A model generated the notes under the pieces. It did no database searches, was not told where the DNA came from, and saw only the letters and a program-made list of their open reading frames with translations. 64,000 bases of DNA from Apoderus coryli (taxonomy: Eukaryota; Arthropoda; Insecta; Coleoptera; Attelabidae): NCBI GenBank assembly GCA_911728435.2, contig OU452200.1, positions 35,045,715 through 35,109,714 of the forward strand. The letters are read 5' to 3'. Positions within the stretch are counted from its first letter, which is position 1. Each line of letters begins with the position of its first letter. The position numbers and the translations under genes were made by a program. Shown piece by piece: positions 33,323-45,219 of the stretch.

Positions 33323-34179
33323 GATGGAGAGATGATCTGACCCTGTATTAAATATTTCGTAATGGATATGTTTTGTTTATTTGTTTGCATGCCTAGAGGA
33401 TTAAGTTATAAAAATTATTGTAACCAGTGTTTTATTGCAAATGAATAAATTTATTATTTATTAAGGATTCTCTGCATATATAAAGCTTCGTAACAAAATA
33501 TTTGAATTCTATTCTGAGCGCTACACCACTGATCTCACTAAAGTTTAGTGCCTATTAAATTTACTGATGTCAAAGCATAATGTTTGACTAATTTTGAATT
33601 CCATTGGAACTGTGACAGTAGAGAGTAAATTGTGTATAAACCGGCTTCATTTAAAATGCAACTGTTATCAACACTTGGTTATGGATCATAGGACACATAT
33701 AGTTATGGTTTGCATACACTAATTAACTTAGTAAGGCTTCTCTACTACCGACTACCGGCAACATATAGCAAATACACATCAATCTATGTTATATAAAAAG
33801 TACAATACAACTAATAATCAAACTACGACTTCTTAGTTCGGCCTTAAACTCTTCGCGGAGGGTTTCTATAAAAGCATCATTAAGGAGTTTCGAAAAGAAA
33901 ATTAACTCCTTTATTGACCAATCAGAGACGCAGAGGAAACTGACAATCAGACCAGAAGTTAAGACAAAATTGAAAAAACAATAGATCATCATTCCGTGAA
34001 AACTGAGGCGGATCAAGCCGAAGTTCGAGCAACAAAACAAAAAATGCTGAGTATGCAGCAATCTCTTAGTAATTGCGAACTGTTGCAGGTCATCATCATC
34101 ATCAGGGATTTCTTGTGAACCCTAAGATGGCTAAACAGACCGATCCTCGAGCCACAAATTTTGTCACAAAACTGACACA
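33323..34179. other. Unassigned sequence
   Basis: No recognisable gene. The 90-codon minus-strand frame at 33789-34061 has no known domain. Confidence 0.35.
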
Positions 34180-35290
34180 GCTAATAACCAATATTTCCCA
34201 TCTGTTGAAGGTTCCTCTCCCGTTGGTGCTGTCTCTTCGTATCCTCATGTCGTCGACGCTGCTGCTCTTCTAAAACATGATGGCCCTCGTCAATGGTACG
34301 CCTCCATCTGGTCCAGTCGTTCGCAATCTGCTCCCAGTTGTTCTTCACATCTGAACCACACTTCTTCATGTTGGTCTTAAGAACATCGTTGTACCTCTTT
34401 TGCTGCCCTCCTTGATTTCGTAAGCTGTGAATAAAGGATTCTCTTGGCATGCGGATTACATGGCCAGTCCATCGAAGCTGGTCAATACTAGTTGTTTAAG
34501 CTTCCTCTAGAACGCTGATGTTTGTTCGTCGGTCCTGCCATTTAATTCCAAGAATTCTTCTAAGACATCGTTGATGGTACTTTTCTAGGGTTTTTAAATG
34601 CCTCTGATAGTGGTCCTAGACTCACAGCTATACGTAAGGGTAGGAACTACAATACACTCGCAACTTCGTTCGAACGTCAATGTTATCATTATCGAAGACT
34701 CTCGTCCTCAGACGGCGAAAAGATCCGGTTGTCAATCTTATACGATGCTGAATATGTGTTACGACGGCCACAGTGTTTGGTGCAGGCTGTTAGAGAGTCT
34801 GTATTTTCTTTATATTCAGATCTAGCCCGATACTCTTGTATGTCAGCTAGCACAACATTGTCATTCGCGTACTGAAGCTAAATGACTGATGTTGATACGA
34901 TCTTCGTCCCAGCTTGCAGTCTACGGATGTTGAAGAGTCCGCCGCAATCAGATCTGTAGACGATCTCTAACCAGTTGAATGACCGTTCCAACAAACATCG
35001 AAAACAAGGTCGGTGCAATGACAGAACCCCGATTTACGCCAAATGTTATTGGAAAGGGATCTCCGCTGCTGTTGAGAATGTTGCAGATATCAAGGAAGAC
35101 GTGACACGCTTCTTTAACAACCATTATTTCGAAAGAATCCTTATAAATCTACAAGACGTCAATCCAACTCTTCTAAGAAGAACTTGTGAAAGGGCAACGT
35201 GCCCACATGGTGCTATCGGTGTCAATGTTTCGGTCTTGTCAAGTGCATGGTCAACCACATAAAAGAAAGAAAAAAAGCATCCTGCTGAAA
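34180..35290 (-). pseudogene. Decayed LINE RT of a third type
   Basis: The C-terminal 89 codons (34450-34181) read GGQQKRYNDVLKTNMKKCG, WEQIANDWTRWRRTI, the conserved tail of many animal LINE RTs (GGQKKR..D.LK..L......WE..A.DR..WR). Upstream near 34870, LQYANDNVVLADIQEY matches the RT catalytic motif with YAND in place of YADD. Frames change repeatedly in between. It is 5'-truncated and inactive. Confidence 0.72.
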
Positions 35291-35565
35291 CAACTATCAT
35301 CACCCACCCAATGAATCTCTGTAAGTTCCACGTCCAGAAAAAATCTAATAGAAGAAAGAACTTGCAGACCGAAGGTGTTAGTGTGGCAAACTCTTCCTAC
35401 TATGTATTTCCCTTAAATCTTCTCGGCGGGCAAAACTGTGGAGCTTTTTCTGGCCGGCCAATCCACCTTTCAGGATGTCTCTAATAGCCAGCGAACAATG
35501 CAACAGTTCCAGTTCCAGTTTCGAAAGCGGAAAATTTAGAAGCAGACAGAGAACCACAAAATAAT
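35291..35565. other. Unassigned sequence
   Basis: Mixed composition, possibly LINE-derived, but no motif is clear enough to name. Confidence 0.3.
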
Positions 35566-35770
35566 ATACAGGGTGTCTCGAAATTAACTTAAAACAATTT
35601 AAGGGGACATTCTACAAGCGATAATAGATTTTGTTTTCATATGAACATAATATATCGAAAAATGCTTCGTTTTTCAGATACAGGGTAAATTCCTGACGAT
35701 GGGTTTTTAGTAATATTTTCTTTTCGCTTGTAGAATGGCCCCTTAAATTGTTTTATGTTAATTTCACCGG
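35566..35770. mobile_element. Hairpin MITE of the 'acagggtgtc' group
   Basis: Inverted arms 'gaaattaacttaaaacaatt'...'attctacaagcg' at the left and the complement at 35725-35766. The centre shares 'gacgatgggtttttagtaat' with 31870. It ends precisely where the 35771 repeat begins. Confidence 0.72.
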
Positions 35771-37570
35771 AAATACTTGTTTTTGGTCATTTTATACATA
35801 AATAAGTGTCTGTCTGTATGCACGAAAACGCAAAAACCACTTAAAGGATTTTAACCAAATTTGGTACAAAAATACTATAGGACATGACAAGGAGTTGATT
35901 AGATTTTGTGCGTAGGCAAGGGGTTTAAAAGAGGGTTCAAAATTAAAAAAATTCATAGTTCTTAAACTTATCCGAAAAACTGCCTGATTTTTTACGCATT
36001 TAATTGAATATAACCTAAAATATTGAACATAAAGTATTAGACCACTTCGACAATAGTGTAAAATGGGGTAAAAAATATTAAAAAAAAAACGTACTTCTTA
36101 AACATAGCCGAAATATTAACTAATTATTTATAGATTTAATAGATTATAACCTATAAAATGTGTCATAAATAACTTACTTTCTTAGGTGTTCGTAAATACT
36201 GGAAAAGGGGTCAAAACAAAAAAAATATATATTTCCTAAACTTATTCGAAATATGGAATAATTTTTCAGAGTTGTGATAGAATATAACCTAAAAAATGTT
36301 ACATAAAAGAATTGGTACACACAGGCGTTCGAAAATAGTCTAAAAAAAGGGTCAAAATCGAAAAAAAAAGGTTTCCCAAATATACCAGAAAAATTGACTA
36401 ATTATATATAGCTTTGATATAAGATAACCTAAAAAATGCAGCATACAATTTTTATTTACATAGGCGTTCGTAAATAGTAGAAAAAGGGGTAAAATAAAAA
36501 AAATTAAAATGTAAAAATTTTTATATTGAACTAGTTGAATTGGTGTTCAAAATACACGACAAAATTTAATGTACCATAGGCGTCCGTGAAAATTCTATAA
36601 AAGGCTCAGAAAAAATTTGTAGCCGTGATAACTCAAAAACCACTTAACAGATTTTAACCACATTTGGTACGAAAATAATACAGGATATTTATAGGTGGTG
36701 ATTAACATTGAGCGTAGGCAAGAGGTTTAAAAGAGAGTTCAAAAAATTAAAAAATCATAGTTCTTAAATCTATCCGAAATACTGAATAATTTTTTGTGCG
36801 TTTAATTAAACATAACCTATAATATTTCACCTAAACAATTAGACCACATTGACATTGGAAAAAAGTGTAAAATGGGGTAAAAATGTTAGAAAAAACGAAT
36901 TTCTTAAACATAACAGAAATATTGACTAGTTATTTATAGCTTTGATAGAATATAACCTAAAAAATGTGTTATAAATAACTTGTTTTCATAGGCGTTCGTA
37001 AATAGTGTAAAAGGTGTCAAAATAAAAACATATATACTTCCTAAACTTATTCGGAATAATTTTTCGTAGTTGTGATAGAATATAACCTAAAAAATGTTAC
37101 ATAAATGAACTGGTTCACACAGGCGTTCGAAAAAGGGTGAATAACGAAAAAAAAATGTTTTTCCAAATATAACAGAAAAATTGGCTACTTATATATAGTT
37201 TTGATATAAGATAACCTACAACATGCAGCATAACAATTTTGTTTACATAGGGGTTCGTAAATAGTAGAAAAGGGGGCAAAATAAATCTTATAATAAAACT
37301 AAAAAAAATCTATTATTTTGCGTACAAGAACTTGGCCTAGAAGATCTGATATATAAAATATGTACGTATAAATAGTGCCTCCAAAGAGAAGAAAAATGAA
37401 CAAAACCCGATACTTAAAAAAAAATAGCTGATGTCTAAAACAAAACAAAAATTTATTGAATTTAGATAAATGACAAAAAGGTCATAAAATTATTACTTTT
37501 ACACTTAAATATGGAGAGCTATTCGTGCCTCGAGGGCAACAGTTTATTTTACTTGCAAACGGTGTGTCAA
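35771..37570 (+). repeat. Two-level tandem repeat: ~135-bp units in two ~800-bp blocks
   Basis: The phrase 'ataacctaaaa' recurs at 36011, 36146, 36290, 36424 and again at 36811, 36951, 37081, 37210. Unit spacing is about 130-145 bp and block spacing 786-805 bp. Unit k of block 1 best matches unit k of block 2 (for example 'atgcagcata' in the fourth units). Each block opens with 'ttttaacca.atttggtac'. The last part ends 'cttacacttaaatatggaga' like 13571-13850. No coding frame. Confidence 0.82.
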
Positions 37571-38559
37571 ACGGAAAAAAAGACAGATCCTTTTTGTGTT
37601 GTAAATTGAACAGGGATTCTAGAAATAATTTTTGTTTCTTATAAAATCAGTGGCGTATCATATTTTTCATTAAAATTGTGCGAACATGTGTCCGTCCGCA
37701 CACCACTGATGGAAGTAAAATAATATTTTTTGCGTAGAAAGATATATCTAAAATATCTATTAAAACGTGCCAAATTTCATTTAAATATCTAAAGTAGTTT
37801 TACAAATATTAATAAATCTGAAACTTTTTATAAAAATGTTGACATCGTATAACCGTGTAACAAGGCATTTTTCCGATATAGTTTATAACGCAAACTGATA
37901 TTATTTTGTGGTTCTCTGTCTGACTTTAAAGTGTCTGCTTTCAAAACTGGTATTTGCTTTATAAAAAATTAACTACTAACTTTATAACGAAAGAAATAAT
38001 TTAAATAATAGACGAATTTGTACCTGTTTATCTCTATGTGAAATGTAAACAAATTCCATTTCTTTAATGCAAGAAAAGATAGAAAAACTCTTTACCAGAA
38101 TACTACTTACTATTTGTATTTTAAAAGATTAAATTAGAAAATACGAATTGGACCGTACCCACAGATAAATTAACATATAAAGTCTGTTTGGTTTAAAATT
38201 ACATCCAACGAGGGAAATGCTTAAAACAATTTGGAAAAGTTTATTAAGCGTTGAAAATTCGTTTACACAGATTTTCCAAATTGGCAGATTTAAAATATTT
38301 AATTTTTAACCCCTGTTATAAAGGCATTTTTAAATAGCGATAAATTTCTTTTTAGTGGAATTTAATAATTTTAAATAGCTTTGGGTAACATATTTCTTGC
38401 AATTTTAGTGATGATTTTGGTGATTTTTCTTCTTCTTTGGTTATTAGGTTCGTAAATAATTTTTTATTATATACCATTATTTTTTCTGTTCATTTCCAAC
38501 TTATAGGGAAAGTATTGTGAACGCGCTAAAAAAAATGAGATAAAAACCATTTTGAAATC
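37571..38559. other. Unassigned AT-rich sequence
   Basis: No gene or clear repeat was seen. Confidence 0.35.
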
Positions 38560-39175
38560 CCTTGAGACGATTAAGACAATTTCCAAATGGAAGTATGTCT
38601 GTCTGTATGTCTGGGTGTCTGCATGTATTCTTCCACGATAGCGCCTAAACGATTTAACCAATTGAATCAAATTTTGGTATATGAGTTTACGTCAGTCCTA
38701 GTTTTTGGTTGAAATCGCTTTAGCCCTGTGATAGGAGTGAAAACAACCGCCAAATTTTCAAGCAGCAGTAGGGGTCGAGTGATACATTATTTTAAAGGAT
38801 AGCTGCTGATACTTGCCCCCATAATTCTCAAGAAAATTGAATTTAAAATTTCACCAGTTAGGTAGTTGGAATTCTTATAGAATATAATAAAGTAATTTGA
38901 TAACGGGTTTTTGGCGTCATTGAGAGAGCGTGCGCTTCGCATGCTGAACGTTCTGGGTTCGAATCCCAGCTCTGGCAATATTTTTTTTTCTAATTTATGA
39001 ATAAAGTAGTTAGTTTGTTACGTTAGTTTATTGGAAATAATGAAAATAATACAATTATAATAATTATTATTATTAAAATTCTGTTTTGTTACGCAGGTCA
39101 TGTATTTTTGATTATACCTATTATATCTTGTGGGGAATGTTTTGAGGCGCCACAACCAATTTTTTATTTTATTAG
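38560..39175 (+). repeat. tRNA-block repeat, most complete copy
   Basis: Order: GTCT-rich start (38596), 'ttcttccacgatagcgccta', 'tttggtatatgag', 'gaaatcgctttagccctgtg', 'caccagttaggtagttggaa', tRNA-like block (38913-38977), T-run, TTATTA-rich stretch, 'gttacgcaggtcatgtattt', 'ggcgccacaacc'. All other copies are subsets of this order. Length is about 0.6 kb, with no protein frame. Confidence 0.8.
38913..38977 (+). other. tRNA-like block with intact B-box
   Basis: T-arm CTGGG-TTCGAAT-CCCAG is perfect (5-bp stem, 7-nt loop) and contains the B-box GGTTCGAATCC. The D-arm side reads GGCGTCATTGAGAGAGCG. The 7-nt acceptor 3' side CTCTGGC does not pair with GGCGTCA, so it is not a functional tRNA. 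A run of nine T follows, like a Pol III stop. Confidence 0.6.
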
Positions 39176-39918
39176 TTCTCCATATCATAATATATACCGG
39201 GTATCCCTCCGGGAAGGGATTCGATCGATTATGGAGAAACTACACTGTGGAACAATCTGAAAATCTGGTGTGGTACTTAGGTCGACGGGACCAATTCGGC
39301 TAAAGAATCTAGCACTTCTGGTTATACCGGAAATGGGTGTCAAGTTGATTATTTCCAATACGACCGTATATAAATTATACTTTTTTTGGATTTTCCTTGT
39401 AATTCTAAACATATTTCATACAGAATATGTTATACCTATCGCCAGCCGTTTTCAAAATATTTGAAATTTTATGCCAAAAATGACGTTTTCATAATAAAGT
39501 ATAATAACAATTTTTTATTATATGGAAGCTTTAATAATTCAATTTGTTAGAATATCCTAGGAGATATAGACCTACTTTAGCCGCCTACGTATATTTTTTA
39601 GTAAATATTAATACAGGGTATTTGAAAAAAACGGTAAAAAATCAAATTGAAAAAAGTGTCATAATTCAAAATTTTTAAATGGCAACCCCCCCATTTTTTT
39701 TTGCATCAAAAATAAGGGCAAGTTTATATATATTATATATAATAGTGATATGAATTTGAAATCTAATTGATTTTAGTTGGCCATGATGGCTTTAGATAGC
39801 AAATAAATATGACACTTAAAAATATTGAACAACTATGACAAATTGTAAACATTAATTAGTAGTAATAATCATGGCGGGCGTGTAAATTATACTAACGAAC
39901 ACTATCTAAATTTGTTTA
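39176..39918. other. Unassigned sequence with transposon-end motifs
   Basis: 'ataccgggtatccctcc' near 39193 and 'atacagggtatttgaaaaaa' near 39612 look like ends of the same repeat group that has the HTH fragment to the right. No gene. Confidence 0.35.
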
Positions 39919-40167
39919 TTATTGATGGAGAATGGTGCTTTTAGAAAATCCAGACTCCACTGTAAATTTTCTCAGAGATGTCGTAGGATATCCCGTGAAG
40001 AACCCCAGTACAGGTTCATCGTCACAAATAAGTTTCCTTCCTTTTATTTTTGTCTTTACGGACCCGAAATTTTTGAAATTATCTATTATCCGTTTAACAA
40101 CTTTTGGTGATGGCTTGTGCTTAGCTGGGTACCTGGCAGAAAATGCATAACACGTTTGTGACATCAC
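39919..40167 (-). pseudogene. IS630/Tc1-like transposase HTH fragment
   Basis: 82 codons: AFSARYPAKHKPSPKVVKRI, IDNFKNFGSVKTKIKGRK, PTTSLRKFTVESGFSKSTIL. The ARYP..(H/R)P start, the linker with a basic run, and the second helix-turn-helix with S...IL are the DNA-binding half of DUF4817-type insect transposases. The first helix and the catalytic half are missing. Related to, but not the same piece as, 23451-23777. Confidence 0.72.
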
Positions 40168-40239
40168 TCTGTCACATTATCCATAAATAAAAGTATGCCT
40201 AGATTATCATCGTTACAAACACATTAAGTTGAGTAGCAG

Positions 40240-40321
40240 TTTCAATTCTTGAAACATGCTAGACTTCGTCTTTTAAGAATGTAACGCTTGCTTGATTCTT
40301 AATAAAGACCATTATTATTAT
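40240..40321 (+). mobile_element. LINE 3' tail fragment
   Basis: 'gctagacttcgtc', 'cttgattcttaataaag' and an ATT-repeat tail ending at about 40321 match the 3' ends at 8138 and 41332. It is followed with no gap by an internal ORF2 segment of the same family. Confidence 0.75.
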
Positions 40322-40543
40322 ACCAACTGGACTCCAATCTATGATACGCGAGACATTGATGAGAAGATTGATTATCTTACGCAAAATCTGTTATATTTAT
40401 TTAATCGGCACGCACCTCGGCCTCACGTCCCGTGGATGACCCCTACTTCCAAAAGAATCATTAAAGAAAAGGACATTGCACACAGAAAGGTTCTTAAAAA
40501 TAAAACTCCAGAATACTGGGATAACTACAAAAACATATTTTAA
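40322..40543 (+). pseudogene. LINE ORF2 linker fragment (EN to RT)
   Basis: TNWTPIYDTRDIDEKIDYLT, NLLYLFNRHAPRP, PWMTPTSKRIIKEKDIAHRK, NKTPEYWDNYKN. This is the conserved pre-RT linker of jockey-like LINEs (HAP...PW.T...I..RD.A). Ends at a stop before the RT fingers. Confidence 0.82.
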
Positions 40544-40629
40544 ATTTTCAAGTTAGGAAAAACCTCTGTGAAAGTATAATTTCTCCGTATGCTATAGTAC
40601 GGCCTAATAGTTTACTATCTCTGTCTCGA

Positions 40630-40963
40630 TTTCGTATACAAAAAGAACTTGCAAAATATATTAAATACATCTTGCAGGTTCGTTTATGGCATCAGAAAAT
40701 TTGACCATATTGTCACACCCGGTGACAATATATCACAAAAATATTCAGAACTGGAATGGCTAAATGCTGAAAATATGTTCAGATATTCTATGCTATGTTT
40801 TGTATATAGATTAATATCTACAAAAATTCCAGAGTATCTCATTGAAAAGTTAGCAACTAGGTGCCAAATGAGACAACGTAGATTGAGATATAACGAATTA
40901 TTTCATATTCCGGCCTACACAACTGCTATATTTCAGAGATCCTTCACTTACAATGCTGTATAA
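40630..40963 (+). pseudogene. LINE RT C-terminal fragment
   Basis: QNILNTSCRFVYGIRKFDH, SELEWLNAENMFRYSMLCFV, TTAIFQRSFTYNAV, followed by shifted LYNNLESPLKLQ and a KKNLL segment. Matches the C-terminal part of the RT at 7181-7837. Contains a small insertion after HIVTPGDN. Confidence 0.82.
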
Positions 40964-41332
40964 CAACTTGGAATCGCCGTTGAAATTACAAAGATCCACT
41001 AGTTTTAGGTTAAGCGTGAAAAAAAATTTGCTTGCAGTTCAAAATGCATTATTAAATTATTATTGTCCTTATAATTTTATTATTGTTTTTTTTTTTGTCT
41101 TTATCTTTTTTTTTTCTTCCATGTTTGGGTAATTTATAATTATTGTAAATATAGCACGATAATAGATAACTAGGCTTTATGAAAAATTAAAATATGATTA
41201 TTTTCTTTTTGGGTTAAGTAAAAATAGCATTATAATTGCTAGACTTCGCCCTCTGATTGTAACATTACTTCGTAATATTGTTTATTTTTATCACATGTAT
41301 TTCAATCAATATTATTATTATTAACAAAATGT

Positions 41333-41949
41333 TGTTTTTCAAGTACCGACCAAAAATCAAAAATCTTGTAATAGAGCAATTTACCTCAATACTAATTTAA
41401 TATAAAATTCCAACTCACCAAAATTAACCCATAATCTTACATCAAAAAGGAACACTAATATTATTTAACTTTCTTTAAAGTTTCAGACCATCCCTAGTCA
41501 TTTTCTTTATTTTTAGTAAGTTAGAAACTAGTTCAGATTAAACACCATCAACCACCAGCATAAAGTAACTCAAAGTGGAGAAACTGGAATAAAACAATGT
41601 CCGCCTGTTGCACAAAACTTCCGGAGTACAATATAAATATATTATAACTTGATATGAAAATGTCGTAAAACGCGCGCGAAACTTTTCTTTAACATCACTA
41701 ACCAGTTTTGATCCTGAAGGATGCTGTATGAAACTAAAGTTTTAGAGCGCGCGAGCTTTAAAGCTCGCGGGAACATCACGTGTCGGCCGTTAACACCGTT
41801 GCCGGTTGTATGTGGAGAAGCGTTACTTTCTTATTTATACAGGGTTATTCACGCTTTATGGTGGAGAATATTGTGGTGGAACTACGTGACTTTCGAAAAG
41901 TTTCATTCATTGTAGACATTTATTATGGCTACTTTTTAAAATTGGTTTC
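41333..41949. other. Unassigned sequence
   Basis: No gene. 'acagggttattcacgcttta' near 41839 is another 'acaggg' repeat start. Confidence 0.35.
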
Positions 41950-43155
41950 ATATTAAACAAGGTGTCCCAAATAACCTAAAAGTATCAAAGTTTTGTTTTT
42001 TTAAATGGAATCCCCTGTATATTATTGCACCTTTAGATCCCCTGATCAAATTAAGAGTCTGTTTCACTAAAGTTTATAATACCTAAACCTTAAGATTTTA
42101 TAAATAAATTGAATTTTCTCAAAATCTAGCCTAATTTTCACCTTTCAAATACTTACTAAGTATTTAAGTCATGTGGACAAAATTAACTCTAATGTGCAAT
42201 AATAAATCATATTTGGTATTCCAATTGCAATAAACTTGCTATCTTATACAGGGTGTCCAAAACTTAAAAAAACACTCAAATAAGAACTTTAAGTTGCTAT
42301 AACCTTATTAATTTAAATGGAACGTCATATTTCTGAACTTATCTAGCAATGTACTTACTAATTACCTGTCGAATGGTATTAAGGTGTACTATAGCTAAGT
42401 CTGTGCGTTTTGGCAGAAAACGCCAAATAATTGTTTTGTACCTACACCATTTAGTGTTTTGTAAATAAACGTTTTAATGTATCTAGTAGCCTATGGAATC
42501 AGAAATGTCAAATGATCTACAATTATAAAAGTCATTATGAATTATTCTTAATTATGCATAAACAACATTCCTGATAATCAAATAGCACATATAAATTTAT
42601 ACCAAAATATTCATAACATGTGTTCGAAATGTTGACCGTCCATTTCGAGACACTTCGATATTCTTTTTTTGAAACTGCGGCTAACTCTGGTCAACATTTG
42701 CGGGGTAACAGTTATGCGTATTTTCATATCGTGTGGCGTTGTTGGAGGCGTCTTGTAGACAAATCCTTTCACGTATTCCCATAAAAAGAAATCCGAAGGA
42801 GTTAAATCCGGAGATATGGGAGGTCAATTTTTTCTTCCAATCCACCTGTTTTGAAAATTAGTATCCAAAAATTGCAAAACCTCGTGATGATAATGAGGCG
42901 GAGCTCCATATGGTTGTTCTCCTGTTTAAAGGAATTTCTTTTAATAGTACATGAAGTTGGTGTAACAGAAAATCGAGTACCATCATACCATTTACCGATC
43001 CCTCAAAAAAATACGGTCCTATGAAATATCGGCCCAATGTTGTACCCCACACATTAATGGATTACCTATTAATTTGGATTGCTGTATTCATGGGGATTCA
43101 AGTCAGAATAATAATGGTCGTTGTGTCTGTTCACGAGGCCATTGTTGTAAAATGT
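41950..43155 (-). mobile_element. IS630/Tc1-like element, truncated
   Basis: 41950-42600 matches the TIR of the element at 22660 ('aaggtgtcccaaat', 'gttttgtttttttaaatgga', 'cctgtatat', later 'acagggtgtccaaaac'). It is followed by a C-terminal transposase on the minus strand. The opposite end is missing. This links the long-TIR family to a DUF4817-type transposase. Confidence 0.72.
42611..43155 (-). pseudogene. IS630/Tc1-like transposase C-terminal half
   Basis: From about 43155: NNGLVNRHNDHYYSDLNPH, NVWGTTLGRYFIGPYFFEGS, FLLHQLHVLLKEIP, GAPPHYHHEVLQFLD, PPISPDLTPSDFFLWEYVKG, FVYKTPPTTPHDM, and finally RSFKKRISKCLEMDGQHFEH ending at TGA 42611. These are the catalytic-domain landmarks (NVW.G, GPYFFEG, GAPPH, DLTP.DFFLW). 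Stops and frameshifts separate several of them. The DNA-binding half is absent. Confidence 0.85.
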
Positions 43156-44689
43156 GTATATGTGAGGAGGAATAAACTCCTGATCACCTAGTTACAGAAT
43201 TCCCGGCTATCAGAAGCCAACGCACGGAACACATGGAGCATAACATCGTGCAAGATGGAGACGTGTAGTTCCTGAAAGCAGCCAAGCCACCGGAGTTCAT
43301 AGGAGCTTTAGAACTTGATGGAGAGTTGCACCTTGAGGCACAGAGCAAGTAAGTCAAGACAGAGGGACACAATAGACCATCAGGTCGCTGTGGAACAGAT
43401 ACCCCTAATTTTAATCTTAAAATCTTATTTTTCAATGATGATCGTAGAGTACCTGTTTCTCGGAAAGTGTTGCGTGGAGTCTTATAAAAGTACGTGGGGT
43501 TGACACAAGTTTTTTATTTATTTTACTTTCATAATATCATCGAACTGCCTTAATATATAGTATATTAACCCTTATTTAGATAGCGTCCTGACATAATTAA
43601 TACCATTTAAATTCTATCGCAGGTATTGATTGAAAAGCATGTTAGACTGCCGCTTCCAGAGGTTCTCATGAATCACGATGATGCTTATGATGATATCTCT
43701 AGATTGGACCTTTTTGTTATAATCGACTTTATTAAGGAAATTTGTGGGGTCACAGTGGAAGGCCGGGGAAGGCCATATCCCCTACTTATATACCTCAACA
43801 CCTTCAAGGCTCTTCTTACACTAACCTACAAACGTTTCCTACCTGTTAAAAACCTTTAATAAGAGTAAAAAATTTACTACCCTAAATTTTGAAAACTGTA
43901 GTTAATGATTTGTGACATTTTGGTTTTCAAAATAATAAATAAAACTAACCTATATCAATAACAAGTCGATATAAAAAAAAATATTAAATGATAAATAATT
44001 TCGTGGCATTCGGCCAAAATTACTGGTGTTACTTACACAAGGGATTTTGTTTAATTTAGCAAGGCCTCAGTCTAATAGCGTTTTGTGTATCCACTATTTT
44101 CATTGCATTTCTATTTTTACGGCTGGTGTTACCTATACATTGGATCTGTTCGGCCTCTGTATGGTGGGATATGCATTACTATGTGTATGTAGATGGTACG
44201 AGTTTACATATATCTACTGTTGTATATCTCACTGTGCTTAAATGCAGGGCGATATTGTACATGGGGACTATGTTTCAGTTATTATATTTACGGACACAAA
44301 TTAATTGTATAAAGAAAATATTGTTCCGAAACTTTATAAATCAGGCATGGCATTGTGTAAATATTAAGTTAGTATGGTACAATCCAACTTTTCCATAGAA
44401 GCCTGCAATTCATACTGTGTTTTAGAAGAACCATATTCCAGAAAATTAGATTGGAAAAAATAATTGGTTTCTCAGCAATATCTATAACAGCCAAACAAAA
44501 CACGAATAAAAAGTTTATAAACTTAATTTTACCACCAAACAGTGTTGGAAGGGTTGTATTGAGAAAAATAATCCGAATTGGTAAAATAGAAGTTAGATGC
44601 TTTTCGATTTGATATTAAATATCTCTGGTAATTTGCTATTGAACATTTAACGTAATTAAACATGTTAGTCGAATATTAGAGGAAACATC
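43156..44689. other. Unassigned sequence
   Basis: 43626-43859 (77 codons) and 44126-44398 (90 codons) are open but show no domain I recognise. No repeat was matched. Confidence 0.35.
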
Positions 44690-44915
44690 TGCCTCAAATG
44701 AGATTGTGTTTCACTTTTGTGCAGAGCATGTAAACCTAGGGACGACACGGCGCATCACATTCTTTGCGGGACATTATCACCGACTTTTTCATTTAATTAG
44801 GTTGGGCGTTAAACTTAGAGATTTGGCTAGTTCATGGAAGATGAAGAAGAGTCAATGGGTTCTAAGTGGAATGATCTTTTAGGACTCCCTCCACGAGTTC
44901 CAGACGACTACTTTT
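44690..44915 (+). pseudogene. LINE C-terminal zinc-finger scrap
   Basis: CRACKPRDDTAHHILCGT (CX2C...HX4C-type) followed by a degraded tail resembling LINE ORF2 ends such as the one at 15754-16026. Too short for a firm clade. Confidence 0.45.
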
Positions 44916-45215
44916 AAACAAATAAATACACTTTATTGTCTAACAGGTGGGAAACCCAATTACAAGACAATGATTACAATAAACGCACTGTCTATTAGTA
45001 TGAACAAAATACACAAAGAGACTCATGATTAATACCGAGCGCAACCAATGATCCAGAACACCGGTACAGCTGTATACAAATAAAACAATCAAAATTAACC
45101 AAACCGGTTTGTCCATAGATGCAGTGATAAAGCATGTTTAACGGTACAGATCTTAACATCAAAGAAATTAATATTTTTTTACTACTAGATGGTCATCCAT
45201 GAATCCTAAACCTAT
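44916..45215. other. Unassigned sequence next to the gypsy insertion
   Basis: Nothing recognised; it forms the left flank of the gypsy element. Confidence 0.35.
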
Positions 45216-45219
45216 AGTG
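45216..45219. repeat. 4-bp target duplication AGTG, left
   Basis: Matches AGTG at 57988-57991. Four bases is usual for Ty3/gypsy integrases. Confidence 0.85.

Larger units (their letters stand above)
40322..41332 (+). mobile_element. Internally deleted LINE fragment
   Basis: Runs from the linker between endonuclease and RT, skips the RT core, and resumes in the RT C-terminus. It ends with 'gctagacttcgcc' and a TTA-repeat tail (41311-41332). The jump lies near 40550-40640. Confidence 0.78.

Noticed and set aside
38913..38977. Functional tRNA gene
   Set aside because: The T-arm is perfect but acceptor halves do not pair and the D-arm is irregular. The same block recurs in copies of a repeat.
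43626..43859. 77-codon open frame possibly from a small gene
   Set aside because: No recognised domain, no splice or promoter evidence, and no similar copy in the window.
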